A DNA stretch of 64,000 bases from Sutterella megalosphaeroides (GTDB lineage: Bacteria > Pseudomonadota > Gammaproteobacteria > Burkholderiales > Burkholderiaceae_F), in contig NZ_AP018786.1 in NCBI RefSeq assembly GCF_003609995.1, forward strand, positions 2,056,001 through 2,120,000. Reading direction: 5' to 3'. Positions 17,141-26,055 of this stretch are shown here, in pieces. A program made the position numbers and the translations under genes. Positions within the stretch are counted from its first letter, which is position 1. The number at the start of each line of letters is the position of its first letter. The notes beneath the pieces were generated by a model. That model worked only from the letters and a program-made list of their open reading frames with translations. It did not search any database and was not told where the DNA came from.

Positions 17141-17815
17141 ATGTTCAAGTCCCATATTGCCGAAGACATCCTCGCCGAACATCTCGTCTCCCACGGCGCG
17201 GTTTCGTTCCTCACGGAAGCTCCGATGCGACTCAAGTCGGGTCTCATCACCCCGATCTACGTCGACAACCGCACGCTCACGGCCTTCCCGGACGCCTGGC
17301 GCGACATCATCGAAACGATGGCTTCGCGCGTGGCCGAACTCAACCTCGAATTCGACGTCGTCGCGGGCGTTGAAGGCGCGGGCGTCTCGCACGCCGCCGC
17401 CCTCGCGTACCGTCTCTCGAAGCCCTCGATCTTCGTTCGTCAGACGGCGAAGACCTACGGCAACCACAGCCGCGTCGAAGGCGCCTCGGTGAAGGGCAAG
17501 CGCGTCCTCATCATCGAAGACCACATCTCGACGGGTCTCTCGCTCCTTTCCGCCGTCGAAGCTCTCAAGGCCGAAGGCGCCGAAGTGACGGACTGCCTCG
17601 CGATCACCTCGTTCGGCATCGACGAAACGACGAAGCTCTTCAAGAAGGAAAACGTCGTCTGCCACGAAATGCTCGACTTCTCGAAGGTCCTTGACAAGGC
17701 CGTCGAAATGGGCAAGCTCACGGCCGAAGAAAAGTCGACCCTCGGCGACTGGCTCCAGAACCCCTGGACCTGGGCCGCTCGTCACGCCATCACCCCGACG
17801 GGCAGCGAAAACTAA
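17141..17815 (+). CDS. pyrE: Orotate phosphoribosyltransferase (PyrE) family
   Basis: 224-residue PRTase that would join orotate and PRPP to give orotidine 5'-phosphate. The PRPP loop is RVLIIEDHISTGLS, preceded by VVAGVEGAGVSHAAALAYRLSKPSIFVRQTAKTYGN-type PyrE segments (paraphrased from residues about 75-110). ATG 17141 was preferred to an in-frame codon at 17126, which adds MRVRI. It lies just after the deaminase-like gene and shares its attenuated promoter. Some close PRTases act on other bases, so orotate is the likely but unproven substrate. Confidence 0.8.
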   Translation: MFKSHIAEDILAEHLVSHGAVSFLTEAPMRLKSGLITPIYVDNRTLTAFPDAWRDIIETMASRVAELNLEFDVVAGVEGAGVSHAAALAYRLSKPSIFVRQTAKTYGNHSRVEGASVKGKRVLIIEDHISTGLSLLSAVEALKAEGAEVTDCLAITSFGIDETTKLFKKENVVCHEMLDFSKVLDKAVEMGKLTAEEKSTLGDWLQNPWTWAARHAITPTGSEN

Positions 17816-17876
17816 CGCCGCCGCGTCGATCGGGCGCCGCCCTCCGTTGAAAAACCGACGGGGGCGGGCCGCAAAG

Positions 17877-17932
17877 GGCCCCGCGCTTTCCGCGCGGAGC
17901 CTTTTTTCGTTTTTCGTTTTTCCCTTTTTTCA
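17877..17932 (+). terminator. Intrinsic terminator after pyrE
   Basis: Hairpin GGCCCCGCGC/GCGCGGAGCC (one mismatch) followed by CTTTTTTCG and further T-runs to about 17932. Confidence 0.8.
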
Positions 17933-17982
17933 TTGACCCCCGACCGGCGCTTTCGGGCCGGTCCCGTTCCCTCCCAAGGAAT

Positions 17983-19338
17983 ATGACCTCCAAACCGAAG
18001 CAGAAGCTCACCTTCCTCGAACTCACGATGGCGACGATCCTCAACATGGTCGGCTCGTCCATCATCCTCATGCCCACGAAACTCGCCGAAGTAGGCACGA
18101 TGTCGATCTTCGCCTGGGCGATCACCATTCTTGGGTCCACGGCCGTTGCCTACGCGCTCGCACGCTGCGGGATGCTCTCGCGCAACCGCGCGGGGCTCGG
18201 CGGCTACGCCGAATACGCCTTCGGGAAGTCGGGCAGTTACCTCGCGAACTTCACCTACGGCCTTTCGCTTGTCATTGCCAACCTCTCGATCGCCGTCTCG
18301 GTCGTGGGGTATGGCGTCATGATTTTCGAAGCGACGCTGACACCCTTGGAAATCGGTCTTTGCACCATCGTTCTCATTTGGGTGACGACCGTCATCAACT
18401 TCCCGGGCGTACGCATGACGGGCGTCGTGAGCCACGTCTTTGCCTGGGCGCTTCTCATTCCGATTCTCTTTTTGTGCGTGGCGGGCTGGTTCTGGTTCTC
18501 GCCCGAGCGCTTTGTTGCGGCCTGGAATCCGCACAACATGACGCTTTTCGACGGGATTTCGGCGTCCTTGAGTATGACCCTTTGGGGCTTTTTGGGGCTT
18601 GAATCCGCGTGCGCGAACGCCGACGCGGTCGAAGACCCCGAAAAGAACGTGCCGCGCGCCGTTCTCTGCGCGACGGCGGGCGTGGCGGTGATTTATCTGC
18701 TCTCGAACAACGTTGCGGCGGGTATCGTCGACAACGCGACGCTCGCTGCCTCGACCGCCCCCTTCGGGCTTGTCTTTGCGACGATGTTCACGCCCTTCGT
18801 GGGCAAGGTCGTCATGGGCGTCATGGCGCTTGCGGAAGCGGCGGCTCTCATGAGCTGGCAGTTCACGCTCGCGGAAGTCTTCCGCGGGTCGGCGGCCGAA
18901 GGCTATTTTCCGAAGATCTTCGCTCGCCTCAACAAGCACCGCGTGCCCGTTGCGGGGATGCTCATCATCGTGGTGACGCAAACGCTTCTGGCGCTCCTTA
19001 CGGTCAATCCGCGTCTTGAGGAGCAGTTCTTCATTCTCGTCGACCTCGCGGTCGTGACGAACCTCGTTCCCTATCTCCTTGCCTTGGCCGCGCTCAACGT
19101 GATGGTGCACCGCGAGGCGCTCCCCGCGCGCGACGCGAAGCTCACGGTTCGCCTTGCGGCCGTGGGGTCGATCTATTCGCTCTACGCCCTCTACGCCTGC
19201 GGTCCGACCGCGATGCTCTGGGGATCGCTGGCGACCTTCCTCGGCATGTGGCTCTACGGCTACGCGGGGCGCGATCTGGAGCGCCGCGTGGCGGCGGGGC
19301 GCCCGTTTGCCGACATGAACGACGAACGCCGGGCATAA
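17983..19338 (+). CDS. APC-family amino acid/polyamine antiporter (PotE/CadB-like)
   Basis: 451 residues, about 12 membrane spans. The N-terminal MVGSSIILMPTKLAEVG and the following ALARCGMLSRNRAGLGGYAEYAFG are the unwound-helix and TM3 motifs of the PotE/CadB group of basic amino acid/diamine exchangers. No decarboxylase gene is adjacent, so the exchanged substrates are unknown. The ATG has an AAGGA six bases upstream. The C-terminus is charged and cytoplasmic. Confidence 0.85.
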   Translation: MTSKPKQKLTFLELTMATILNMVGSSIILMPTKLAEVGTMSIFAWAITILGSTAVAYALARCGMLSRNRAGLGGYAEYAFGKSGSYLANFTYGLSLVIANLSIAVSVVGYGVMIFEATLTPLEIGLCTIVLIWVTTVINFPGVRMTGVVSHVFAWALLIPILFLCVAGWFWFSPERFVAAWNPHNMTLFDGISASLSMTLWGFLGLESACANADAVEDPEKNVPRAVLCATAGVAVIYLLSNNVAAGIVDNATLAASTAPFGLVFATMFTPFVGKVVMGVMALAEAAALMSWQFTLAEVFRGSAAEGYFPKIFARLNKHRVPVAGMLIIVVTQTLLALLTVNPRLEEQFFILVDLAVVTNLVPYLLALAALNVMVHREALPARDAKLTVRLAAVGSIYSLYALYACGPTAMLWGSLATFLGMWLYGYAGRDLERRVAAGRPFADMNDERRA

Positions 19339-19415
19339 CGTCAGACAAGCGCTCGAGGAGTTCGGGAGCTTTCGGGCTCCGCGAGCCTCGCGAAATCAAC
19401 ATTTGACGGCGCTCG

Positions 19416-19453
19416 AAGGCGGTGCGATGCGAATCGCGCCGCCTTTTTCTTTT
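19416..19453 (+). terminator. Intrinsic terminator after the PotE-like gene
   Basis: Stem AAGGCGGTGCGAT/ATCGCGCCGCCTT (one mismatch, tight loop) then TTTCTTTT. Confidence 0.85.
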
Positions 19454-19573
19454 CGCGCAAGCGCCGCGTCTCGGCCCCCTGCAACTGCCGTTTTTCCCGT
19501 GTGCCGGGGCCGATCGGCTGCGCTACACTTGGTAGTCCTCCGTTTCGCAGCACGCCCCGCGTGCCAACATTCA

Positions 19574-20236
19574 ATGAAGTACCTCATCGTCGACGACCAC
19601 GCCCTCATTACGAGCGCGCTTTCCATGATGCTTATCGACCGCGATCCCGCCGCCGCGGTGCTCACGGCCGAAACCGCCGAGGGGGCGATCGATCTCGTGC
19701 GGCGCGAAGGCGACACGGCGGACCTCTTGATTCTCGACCTCTCGATGCCGGGCGTCACCGGGACCGAGCTCATGGAGGAGATCGTTCGGATTCAGCCGAT
19801 GCTGAAGATCCTCGTCGTCTCGGGCCTGGTCGATCAGCAGAGCATCATGCGCGTGCTGCAACTCGGTGCGGCGGGGTTCGTGCCGAAGAGTCTCGACACC
19901 GAAATGCTCGCAAGTGCCATCGACTTCGTACTGAAAGGGGGCGTTTTCATCCCCTCGAAGCTCCTCGCGGAATCGCAGCGCCTGGGATTCTTCAACCGCA
20001 CGGCCGCAAGCCTCAAACGCGAAACCGAAGAGCCCGTCCACCTGACGGAGCGCCAGAAGGACGTCCTCATGCTCCTCGCGCAGGGCGCCCCCATCAAGCG
20101 GATCTGCCGCGAGCTCGACCTCTCGGAAGGCACCGTCAAAACGCATGTCGCGGCGATTTACCGTGCCTTCGGCGCCTCGAACCGCACGGAAGCGCTCCTT
20201 GCGGCCCGTCGCGCGGGGTTCGACATCGAGCTTTGA
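19574..20236 (+). CDS. NarL/FixJ-type response regulator
   Basis: 220 residues. Receiver domain with acidic pocket VDDHA, phospho-acceptor Asp55 in LLILDLSMPG and conserved Lys in GFVPKSLD; then a LuxR-type helix-turn-helix (LTERQKDVLMLLAQGAPIKRICRELDLSEGTVKTHV). It would bind DNA as a phospho-dimer. No kinase is adjacent; the hybrid kinase at 27427-29415 is a possible partner. ATG 19574 starts the canonical MKYLIVDDH; the upstream in-frame extension overlaps the preceding terminator and is not plausible. Confidence 0.9.
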   Translation: MKYLIVDDHALITSALSMMLIDRDPAAAVLTAETAEGAIDLVRREGDTADLLILDLSMPGVTGTELMEEIVRIQPMLKILVVSGLVDQQSIMRVLQLGAAGFVPKSLDTEMLASAIDFVLKGGVFIPSKLLAESQRLGFFNRTAASLKRETEEPVHLTERQKDVLMLLAQGAPIKRICRELDLSEGTVKTHVAAIYRAFGASNRTEALLAARRAGFDIEL

Positions 20237-20282
20237 GCACTCTTGCACCTGCGTCTTGCCCGTCGGGACGTATTGAAATTCA

Positions 20283-20320
20283 AAAAGCCCGGTCGTTCAT
20301 GCCGACCGGGCTTTTCTTCT
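20283..20320. terminator. Bidirectional terminator
   Basis: AAAAGCCCGGTCG/CGACCGGGCTTTT hairpin with A-run on the left and T-run on the right, between the response regulator (plus) and the ABC transporter ATPase (minus); it can serve both. Confidence 0.9.
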
Positions 20321-20342
20321 TTGCCGAGCGTCCCGTTTCGCG

Positions 20343-21098
20343 TCAGAGCACGCGCGCGAGGAAGGTGCGCGTACGCTCTTCCTTCGGATTGGCGAGCACC
20401 TCGTCGGGCTGACCCTCTTCGACGATGCGGCCTCCGTCCATGAAGACCACGCGGTCGGCGACCTCGCGCGCGAAGCCGATTTCGTGCGTGACGACGATCA
20501 TCGTCATGCCGGATTCCGCGAGCTTCTTCATCACCGCGAGCACTTCGCCCACGAGTTCGGGGTCAAGTGCGGAGGTCGGCTCGTCAAAGAGCATCACCTT
20601 CGGATCCATCGCGAGCGCCCGCGCAATCGCCACGCGCTGCTGCTGTCCGCCCGAAAGGCTCGCGGGGTAAGCGTCCGCTTTCGCGGAAAGGCCCACTTTG
20701 TCGAGAAGCTTCAGAGCGCGCGCCTTCGCGTCCGCCTTCGAGCGCCCGAGAACGATTTCCTGGGCGAGCATGACGTTTTCGAGCACCGTCTTGTGGGGCC
20801 ACAGGTTGAAGCGCTGAAAGACCATCCCGAGGTGTTCTCGGAGCACGTTGAGGTTCGTCTTCGGGTCCGTGACCGAAACGCCGTTCACGACAATTTCGCC
20901 CGAGGTGACGGTCTCAAGCGCGTTGATGCAGCGGAGCATCGTGCTTTTCCCCGAACCCGAGGGCCCGAGCACCACGACTTTTTCGCCCGGTCGGACGGCG
21001 AAGTCGATGTGTTCGAGCACGGTGTGGTCGCCGAACACCTTTTTGAGCCCTCGGATTTCGACGATCGGTCGGATGTCGGCGGCAGGAGTCGTTGTCAT
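20343..21098 (-). CDS. Polar amino acid ABC transporter ATPase (GlnQ/ArtP-like)
   Basis: 251 residues. Walker [15 protein letters not shown]-loop [16 protein letters not shown], signature [15 protein letters not shown], Walker [13 protein letters not shown] and switch His in [22 protein letters not shown], all standard for the polar amino acid importer family. It is the last gene of a binding protein-permease-ATPase operon, 13 bp after the permease. The substrate is an amino acid whose identity cannot be read. Confidence 0.93.
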   Translation of the reverse strand: MTTTPAADIRPIVEIRGLKKVFGDHTVLEHIDFAVRPGEKVVVLGPSGSGKSTMLRCINALETVTSGEIVVNGVSVTDPKTNLNVLREHLGMVFQRFNLWPHKTVLENVMLAQEIVLGRSKADAKARALKLLDKVGLSAKADAYPASLSGGQQQRVAIARALAMDPKVMLFDEPTSALDPELVGEVLAVMKKLAESGMTMIVVTHEIGFAREVADRVVFMDGGRIVEEGQPDEVLANPKEERTRTFLARVL

Positions 21099-21111
21099 TT
21101 TCTTTTGATCC

Positions 21112-21867
21112 TCACTTCAAACCTTCGTCGCCCTTGCCGAGGTGCGCTTCGAGTCGGCGGATGCCGTAAGCCAAAAGGAGCGTCATCACCCAGTAGACGC
21201 AGGAAATCGTAATGTAGGGTTCCCAGTAGCGGGCCGAGGCGCCCGCGACGGTGCGGGCGGCGTAGGCGAGTTCCGCGAGGCCGATCGCGGAGATGAGCGA
21301 CGAATCCTTCAGAATCGCGATCGCGTTGTTGCCGAGTGCGGGGAGCATCCGACGGAAGGCCTGCGGGAGAATGATGTGCCGCATCGCCTGCCCGTAACTC
21401 ATCCCGAGGCTGCGCGCGCTTTCCATCTGGCCTTTGTCAAGCGACTGAATCCCCGCACGGAAGACTTCCGACATGTAGGCTCCGGCATTCAACGTAATCG
21501 CACAGACGCCTGCGAGCACCGCCCCGTACTGGCTGCGGATGTCGCGCGCGAGCGACCCGTCGATCAAAAGGCCGTCGACCGGATGAATAAAGAGCGGCAG
21601 CACCGCAAAGTGCATGAGAAAGATCTGCACGAAAAGGGGCGTGCCGCGGAAAAAGCTCACGTAGACCGCGATCGGCCAACGAACGCCGTAGTGAAGGAGG
21701 GCGTTCGCGGCCGCCGTACGAGCGGAAGCGAGGCGCCCCATGCCGAGAAGCGTCCCGAGAATGAGACCGAGGAGCACGCAGACGATCGTGATTTTCACGG
21801 TCATCCAGGCGCCGTTCAAAAAGAGCGGCCAGTATTCGACGATGACGTCGGAGCGAAATCCGAACAT
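21112..21867 (-). CDS. Polar amino acid ABC transporter permease
   Basis: 251 residues with about five spans. The HisM/GlnP-type motif [16 protein letters not shown] and the EAA loop [31 protein letters not shown]-type segment (positions about 160-190) contact the ATPase. ATG 21867 ([13 protein letters not shown]) is favoured over a TTG ten codons upstream. It works with the adjoining ATPase and binding protein. Confidence 0.92.
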   Translation of the reverse strand: MFGFRSDVIVEYWPLFLNGAWMTVKITIVCVLLGLILGTLLGMGRLASARTAAANALLHYGVRWPIAVYVSFFRGTPLFVQIFLMHFAVLPLFIHPVDGLLIDGSLARDIRSQYGAVLAGVCAITLNAGAYMSEVFRAGIQSLDKGQMESARSLGMSYGQAMRHIILPQAFRRMLPALGNNAIAILKDSSLISAIGLAELAYAARTVAGASARYWEPYITISCVYWVMTLLLAYGIRRLEAHLGKGDEGLK

Positions 21868-21964
21868 GACTTGGTGACTTGGTTGGGTTGAAAGCAAAGG
21901 GAGATGGGCGAAATCGGGATTTCGGCGGGTCGGGCGGGTCGGACGACCGACGTCCGAAATACCC

Positions 21965-21998
21965 GAAAGGGCGTCCGCCCGAGCGGAACGCCCTTTTC
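21965..21998 (-). terminator. Hairpin between binding protein and permease genes
   Basis: Inverted repeat AAAGGGCGT/ACGCCCTTTT in the 210-bp gap between the binding-protein stop and the permease start, with a short T-run on the minus side. It may be a partial terminator that keeps the binding protein in excess over the membrane parts. Confidence 0.55.
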
Positions 21999-22077
21999 AG
22001 CCGGTTTTCACCCGTTTTCGACCCTCCGGGGGAAGCGCAAGCCCCTCCCCTCGGGGGATCTCATGGGAATTACGGAA

Positions 22078-22839
22078 TTACGGCAGCTTCGGCGCGTCCG
22101 TGCCGAACCACTTCTTATAGACCTCGTTGTAAGCGCCCGAGGCAATGGCGGCTTCGAGGCCCTTGTTCACGGCGTCGAGCACTTCCTTGTTGCCCTTGGC
22201 GATGCCGATGCCGAAGTACTGTTCTTCAAAGCCCGGATCGCGGCACTGGTTGAACTGCTTCTCGGGATTCTGCTTCGCGTAGTACTGAAGAACGCCCACG
22301 TCGCCGATCATGGCATCGACGCCGCTGTTGTTGAGCTCTTCAAGCGCAAGGGGCGTATTGTCGAAACGGCGGATGTTGGGGGACGACTTCCCGAAGGCGT
22401 TCGAGGCGGCGATGTCGCCCGCGGAGGCGTTCACGACGGCGATAAGCTTCCCGTCGAGTTCCTTCAGGGACTTGATCTCAAGGTTCTTGTTCGTGAGGAT
22501 CAGCTGATGGGCGAGGAAGTAGGGACGGGCGAAATCGACGACTTCCTTGCGCTTGTCGGTAATCGTGATCCCCGACATGATGATGTCTCGGTCGCCGTTG
22601 TTGAGCGCGGCGAAGATGCCGTCCCAGGGCGTGTTGACGAACTTCACTTCAAAGCCCCCAGCCTTGGCGATTTCCTTCATGAGGTCGACGTCGAAGCCGA
22701 CGAGTTCCTTGTTGGGGGTTTCGTATTCGAAGGGACGGTAGGTCGCTCCGGTACCGACCACGTATTCGGCGGCCTGAGCAAAGGTCGAGGCGAAAGCACC
22801 CGCCACGACGGCGGCGGCGAGAAGGGACTTGAGCTTCAT
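22078..22839 (-). CDS. Periplasmic amino acid-binding protein of the ABC transporter
   Basis: 253 residues with a Sec signal (MKLKSLLAAAVVAGAFASTFAQA, cleaved after AQA). The mature protein has the family-3 solute-binding pattern: TGATYRPFEYE, GFDVDLMKEIAKAGGFEV, NNGDRDIIMSGITITDKRKEVVDFARPY. It delivers substrate to the downstream permease. ATG 22839 gives the signal peptide directly; an upstream in-frame codon does not. Confidence 0.93.
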   Translation of the reverse strand: MKLKSLLAAAVVAGAFASTFAQAAEYVVGTGATYRPFEYETPNKELVGFDVDLMKEIAKAGGFEVKFVNTPWDGIFAALNNGDRDIIMSGITITDKRKEVVDFARPYFLAHQLILTNKNLEIKSLKELDGKLIAVVNASAGDIAASNAFGKSSPNIRRFDNTPLALEELNNSGVDAMIGDVGVLQYYAKQNPEKQFNQCRDPGFEEQYFGIGIAKGNKEVLDAVNKGLEAAIASGAYNEVYKKWFGTDAPKLP

Positions 22840-23230
22840 GGGCTGGGCTCCAAAGCGATGAGGGAAAAAACGAAAAATCGAGGGCTCGCCGGTTTTTCGG
22901 AAAGAGGGAAGGAAAAGGAAAGGCGCCTTTTCCCCGACGAGCTTCGGGGCATTCTCCGACGGCGACGCCCCAAGGGTCAAATTCGAAAACGCCTTTCTTT
23001 GTCCGAGGCCCTCCCCGTTACGGGAAAAACCTGATTTTCATGGAATTTGTCGACAAAAGGGTGGTGTTTATCGCCCGCAAACAGGCCTCGAAACCCAGTT
23101 CCTTCGAACACCGCGTTCGGGTTTTCACGCGTGGCGGTCGGTAGGAAGAGTCCCTAGAATACGCGCAACCCGTTTATGCGGTTTCGGCCCGATTTTCAAC
23201 CAACTCCAACCCTCGTAAAGGACTCTCCCG
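22840..23230. other. Divergent intergenic region
   Basis: About 390 bp between the ABC operon (minus) and the DcuC-like gene (plus). It contains a perfect palindrome TTTGTCGACAAA at 23046-23057, a possible operator, and no convincing ORF. No full -35/-10 pair stands out. Confidence 0.45.
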
Positions 23231-24604
23231 ATGCTCGGAATCCTGATTACGCTCGCGGTCGTGGCGGTCGTCGCCTACTGCGTGCTCAAAAACTACTACC
23301 CGCCGATCGTTCTCCTGCTCGCGGGCTTCGTGATGCTCGTGTGCGCCGCGGCGACGGGCACGATGCCCGTGGCGGCCGACAAGTCGACGAACTTCTTCGG
23401 CTTTGACCTCGGGGAAGCCTTCACGGCGCTCATGCGTTCGCGCTTGCCCGGCCTCGGCCTCAACATCATGTTGATCGCGGGCTTCTCGGTCTACATGGAC
23501 CGCATCGGCGCTTCGAAGGCGCTCGTGAAGCTCTGTGTGAAGCCCCTTCAGGCCATTCGCTCTCCCTACGTGCTTCTTGCCGTCACGTACGTGGTGGGCC
23601 AATTCATGGCGCTCTTCATCAATTCCGCCGTGGGTCTCGGTCTTCTTCTCATGGCGTCCGTTTATCCGCTTCTCGTCGCACTCGGCGTTTCGCGCGCCTC
23701 CGCCGCGGCCGTGATCGGATCGACCTGCTGTCTCGACCTCGGTCCCGCGTCGTCGAACGCCATGCGTGCCGCCGACCTGATGCAGGTTGACGTCGTCACC
23801 TACTTCGTCACGAGCCAGATTCCGGTTGCGCTTTGCGTCATCGCGTCGGTTGCGATCGGGCACTTCTTCGTGCAGCGCTGGTTCGACCGTCGCGACGCGA
23901 TGAAGCTTGCGAACGGTCCCGCGGAAGAAAAGCAGGACATCGCGAAGGCCTTCGAAGGTGCGGGTCCCGCGCATTACGCGATCCTCCCGATGCTGCCACT
24001 GTTCCTTCTCATCGTCTTTTCTCCGATGGTCTACGCCGACGTGAAGCTTTCGCTTCAGACGGGGATCATCGTGTCGATTCTCATCGCCTTCTTCGTCGAC
24101 CTCCTCACGAAGCGCTCCTTCAAGGACTGCTGCGCCTCGACCCAGGCCGTTTTCGAAGGGATGGGGAAGGTCTTCACCTCGACCGTGGGTCTCATCTGCT
24201 GCGCGGAACTCTTTGCGCTCGGTATGAATAAGTTGGGCGGCGTCACCGCCCTCATTCAGGCCGCGGCCTCGATGGAATCCGCGGGCGTCTGGGTGATGCT
24301 GCTCGTGATGCTCGCGATCATGGTCGTCGCGACCGTCGTGACGGGCTCCGGGAACGCCGCCTTCTTCGCGTTCTCGCCCCTTCTTCCCGAAGCCGCCGCG
24401 AGCGTCGGGATCAGCACCGCGGTGCTTGCCGTTCCCGTGCAGCTCTCTGCGGGGATTGCCCGTACGATGTGCCCGATCGCGGGCGTCATCATCGCCGTCG
24501 CGGGTATTGCGGGCCTTACGCCCTTTGACATCGTGCGCCGCACGGTGCCCGTGATGCTCCTTGCGCTCACCGTGAACGTGATCGCCTCGGCCGCGCTCCT
24601 CTGA
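23231..24604 (+). CDS. DcuC-family C4-dicarboxylate transporter
   Basis: 457 residues with 11-13 hydrophobic spans; begins MLGILITLAVVAVVAYCVLKNYYPP and contains the DcuC-type segments LQAIRSPYVLLAVTYVVGQF, INSAVGLGLLLMASVYPLL and VTGSGNAAFFAFSPLLPEAA. DcuC carriers move succinate, fumarate or aspartate under anaerobiosis. It shares a probable operon with isoaspartyl dipeptidase 123 bp downstream, so its cargo might be a dipeptide or aspartate. A G+C-rich hairpin near 24639-24668 lies between the two genes. Confidence 0.85.
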   Translation: MLGILITLAVVAVVAYCVLKNYYPPIVLLLAGFVMLVCAAATGTMPVAADKSTNFFGFDLGEAFTALMRSRLPGLGLNIMLIAGFSVYMDRIGASKALVKLCVKPLQAIRSPYVLLAVTYVVGQFMALFINSAVGLGLLLMASVYPLLVALGVSRASAAAVIGSTCCLDLGPASSNAMRAADLMQVDVVTYFVTSQIPVALCVIASVAIGHFFVQRWFDRRDAMKLANGPAEEKQDIAKAFEGAGPAHYAILPMLPLFLLIVFSPMVYADVKLSLQTGIIVSILIAFFVDLLTKRSFKDCCASTQAVFEGMGKVFTSTVGLICCAELFALGMNKLGGVTALIQAAASMESAGVWVMLLVMLAIMVVATVVTGSGNAAFFAFSPLLPEAAASVGISTAVLAVPVQLSAGIARTMCPIAGVIIAVAGIAGLTPFDIVRRTVPVMLLALTVNVIASAALL

Positions 24605-24727
24605 GCTCTTTGACCTTTCCGACCTCGCAACGGACTCCGCCGCGGCTCTTTCACGAGTATCGCGGCGGGGCCTTCGCGAATCGACTTTCACATTCGACTC
24701 CATCACCCCCCTTTCGGAGAATTCGAC

Positions 24728-25873
24728 ATGGCTCTTCTCATTAAAAACGCCCGCGTCTTCGCCCCGAACGACCTCGGTCGTCAGAACGTTCTGATGGTCG
24801 GCGAACAGATCGCCGCGATCGGGCCCGACCTCACGTGCGACCTTCCCGACCTCGAAACGATCGACGCTTCGGGCCGCATTCTGACGCCGGGCTTTTTCGA
24901 TCAGCACATCCACGTGACGGGCGGCGGCGGCGAAGGCGGCCCCGCGACCCGCACGCCCGAGCTCGTCCTCTCCGAACTCATCAAGTCGGGGACGACGAGC
25001 GTCGTCGGCGTCTCGGGCACGGACTTCACCACGCGCTCCATTCCGAACCTTCTCGCCAAGGTGCGCGCCCTCAAGACGGAAGGCGTTTCCGCCTGGATGT
25101 ACACGTCGAACTACCGCTACCCCGCCACGACCCTCACGGATTCCGTCGCGAACGACCTCTTCTTCGTTCCTGAAGTCCTCGGCGTCAAGATCGCGCTCGG
25201 CGACCACCGCAGCTCCTTCCCCACGACCCAGCAGGTGCTCGCGCTTCTCGCCGACATCCGCGTGGGCGGCATGATTGCGGGCAAAACCGGGTTCCTTCAC
25301 ATTCACCTCGGGAACATCCCGGGCGCCTTTGCGATGTTCGACGAAATCGTCGCGCGCGGGTTCCCGATTCGCCACATCCGTCCGACCCACTGCGGCCGCA
25401 TCCGTCACGTCTTCGACGCCGCGGTTGAGTTTGCCTTGAAGGGCGGCCACATCGACATCACGACGGGGGCCTCCTGCTGCTTTGATAACGCGTCGCTTGC
25501 CGTTCTCGCCGCTCTCGAAGCGGGCGTCGACCCGAAGCTCATCACGCTCTCGACCGACGGTCACGGGTCCGTGCCGCGCTTCAACGAAAAGGGCGAAATG
25601 GCGGGTCTCGGCGTGGGCGGCGTCGAAGGAAACCTCCTTGCCTTCAAGCGCCTCGTCGGCGACTACGGCATGGCGATCGAAAAGGCCCTCCCCTTCGTCA
25701 CGTCGAACGTCGCCTCGGCCTTGGGCCTCGCGGACCAGGGCGTCGTCGCGAAGGGTGCCTGCGGCAACGCCTGTCTCTTCACGGAAGACTTCACGCTTAC
25801 CGACGTCGTCGCCCGCGGCCGCGTCATGATGCGCGACGGCGAAGTGGTCGTGAAGGGGACGTTCGAAGAATAA
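24728..25873 (+). CDS. iadA: Isoaspartyl dipeptidase (beta-aspartyl peptidase)
   Basis: 381-residue amidohydrolase that cleaves beta-aspartyl dipeptides formed from damaged proteins. Metal motif FFDQHIHVTGGGGEGG (about 57-72), later HIHLG and RPTHCGRI histidines, and STDGHGSVP with the catalytic aspartate, all as in IadA. The SD GGAGA precedes the ATG. Its position after a DcuC-like carrier suggests that isoaspartyl peptides or the released aspartate are a nutrient source. Confidence 0.92.
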   Translation: MALLIKNARVFAPNDLGRQNVLMVGEQIAAIGPDLTCDLPDLETIDASGRILTPGFFDQHIHVTGGGGEGGPATRTPELVLSELIKSGTTSVVGVSGTDFTTRSIPNLLAKVRALKTEGVSAWMYTSNYRYPATTLTDSVANDLFFVPEVLGVKIALGDHRSSFPTTQQVLALLADIRVGGMIAGKTGFLHIHLGNIPGAFAMFDEIVARGFPIRHIRPTHCGRIRHVFDAAVEFALKGGHIDITTGASCCFDNASLAVLAALEAGVDPKLITLSTDGHGSVPRFNEKGEMAGLGVGGVEGNLLAFKRLVGDYGMAIEKALPFVTSNVASALGLADQGVVAKGACGNACLFTEDFTLTDVVARGRVMMRDGEVVVKGTFEE

Positions 25874-25889
25874 TCGGACGCGTCCGAGT

Positions 25890-25916
25890 GCTTTGACGGC
25901 ACCTTGACGTCAAAGC
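25890..25916 (+). other. Perfect 9-bp hairpin after iadA
   Basis: GCTTTGACG/CGTCAAAGC with a nine-base loop, just after a CGGACGCGTCCG palindrome (25876-25887) and before the main terminator. There is no T-tract of its own; it probably protects the mRNA 3' end. Confidence 0.4.
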
Positions 25917-25931
25917 AGTCAAAGGACTTCA

Positions 25932-25970
25932 AAGGGCGTCGACCTCGAAGGTCGGCGCCCTTTTTCGTTT
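25932..25970 (+). terminator. Intrinsic terminator after iadA
   Basis: Stem AAGGGCGTCGACC/GGTCGGCGCCCTT (one mismatch) with TCGA loop region, then TTTTTCGTTTT. Confidence 0.88.
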
Positions 25971-26055
25971 TGAGAAATTCTTGGGTGTTTCGATTTTCCG
26001 GATTCGAAATCTAAAGAGTTGAGGAGCTCAACCGGGCGAGCGTCCCGAGGCTCGA

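Noticed and set aside
20490-21212. Plus-strand ORF opposite the ABC transporter ATPase
   Set aside because: Shadow of the GlnQ-like gene; no independent coding signs.
23174-25564. 796-codon minus-strand ORF opposite the DcuC-like gene and iadA
   Set aside because: Low-complexity Arg/Glu/His/Asp content typical of antisense to G+C-rich genes; both opposite genes have full family motifs.
26018-26032. GTTGAG/CTCAAC hairpin after the lysE-type gene
   Set aside because: Six-bp stem with only a short T-run; too weak to claim.
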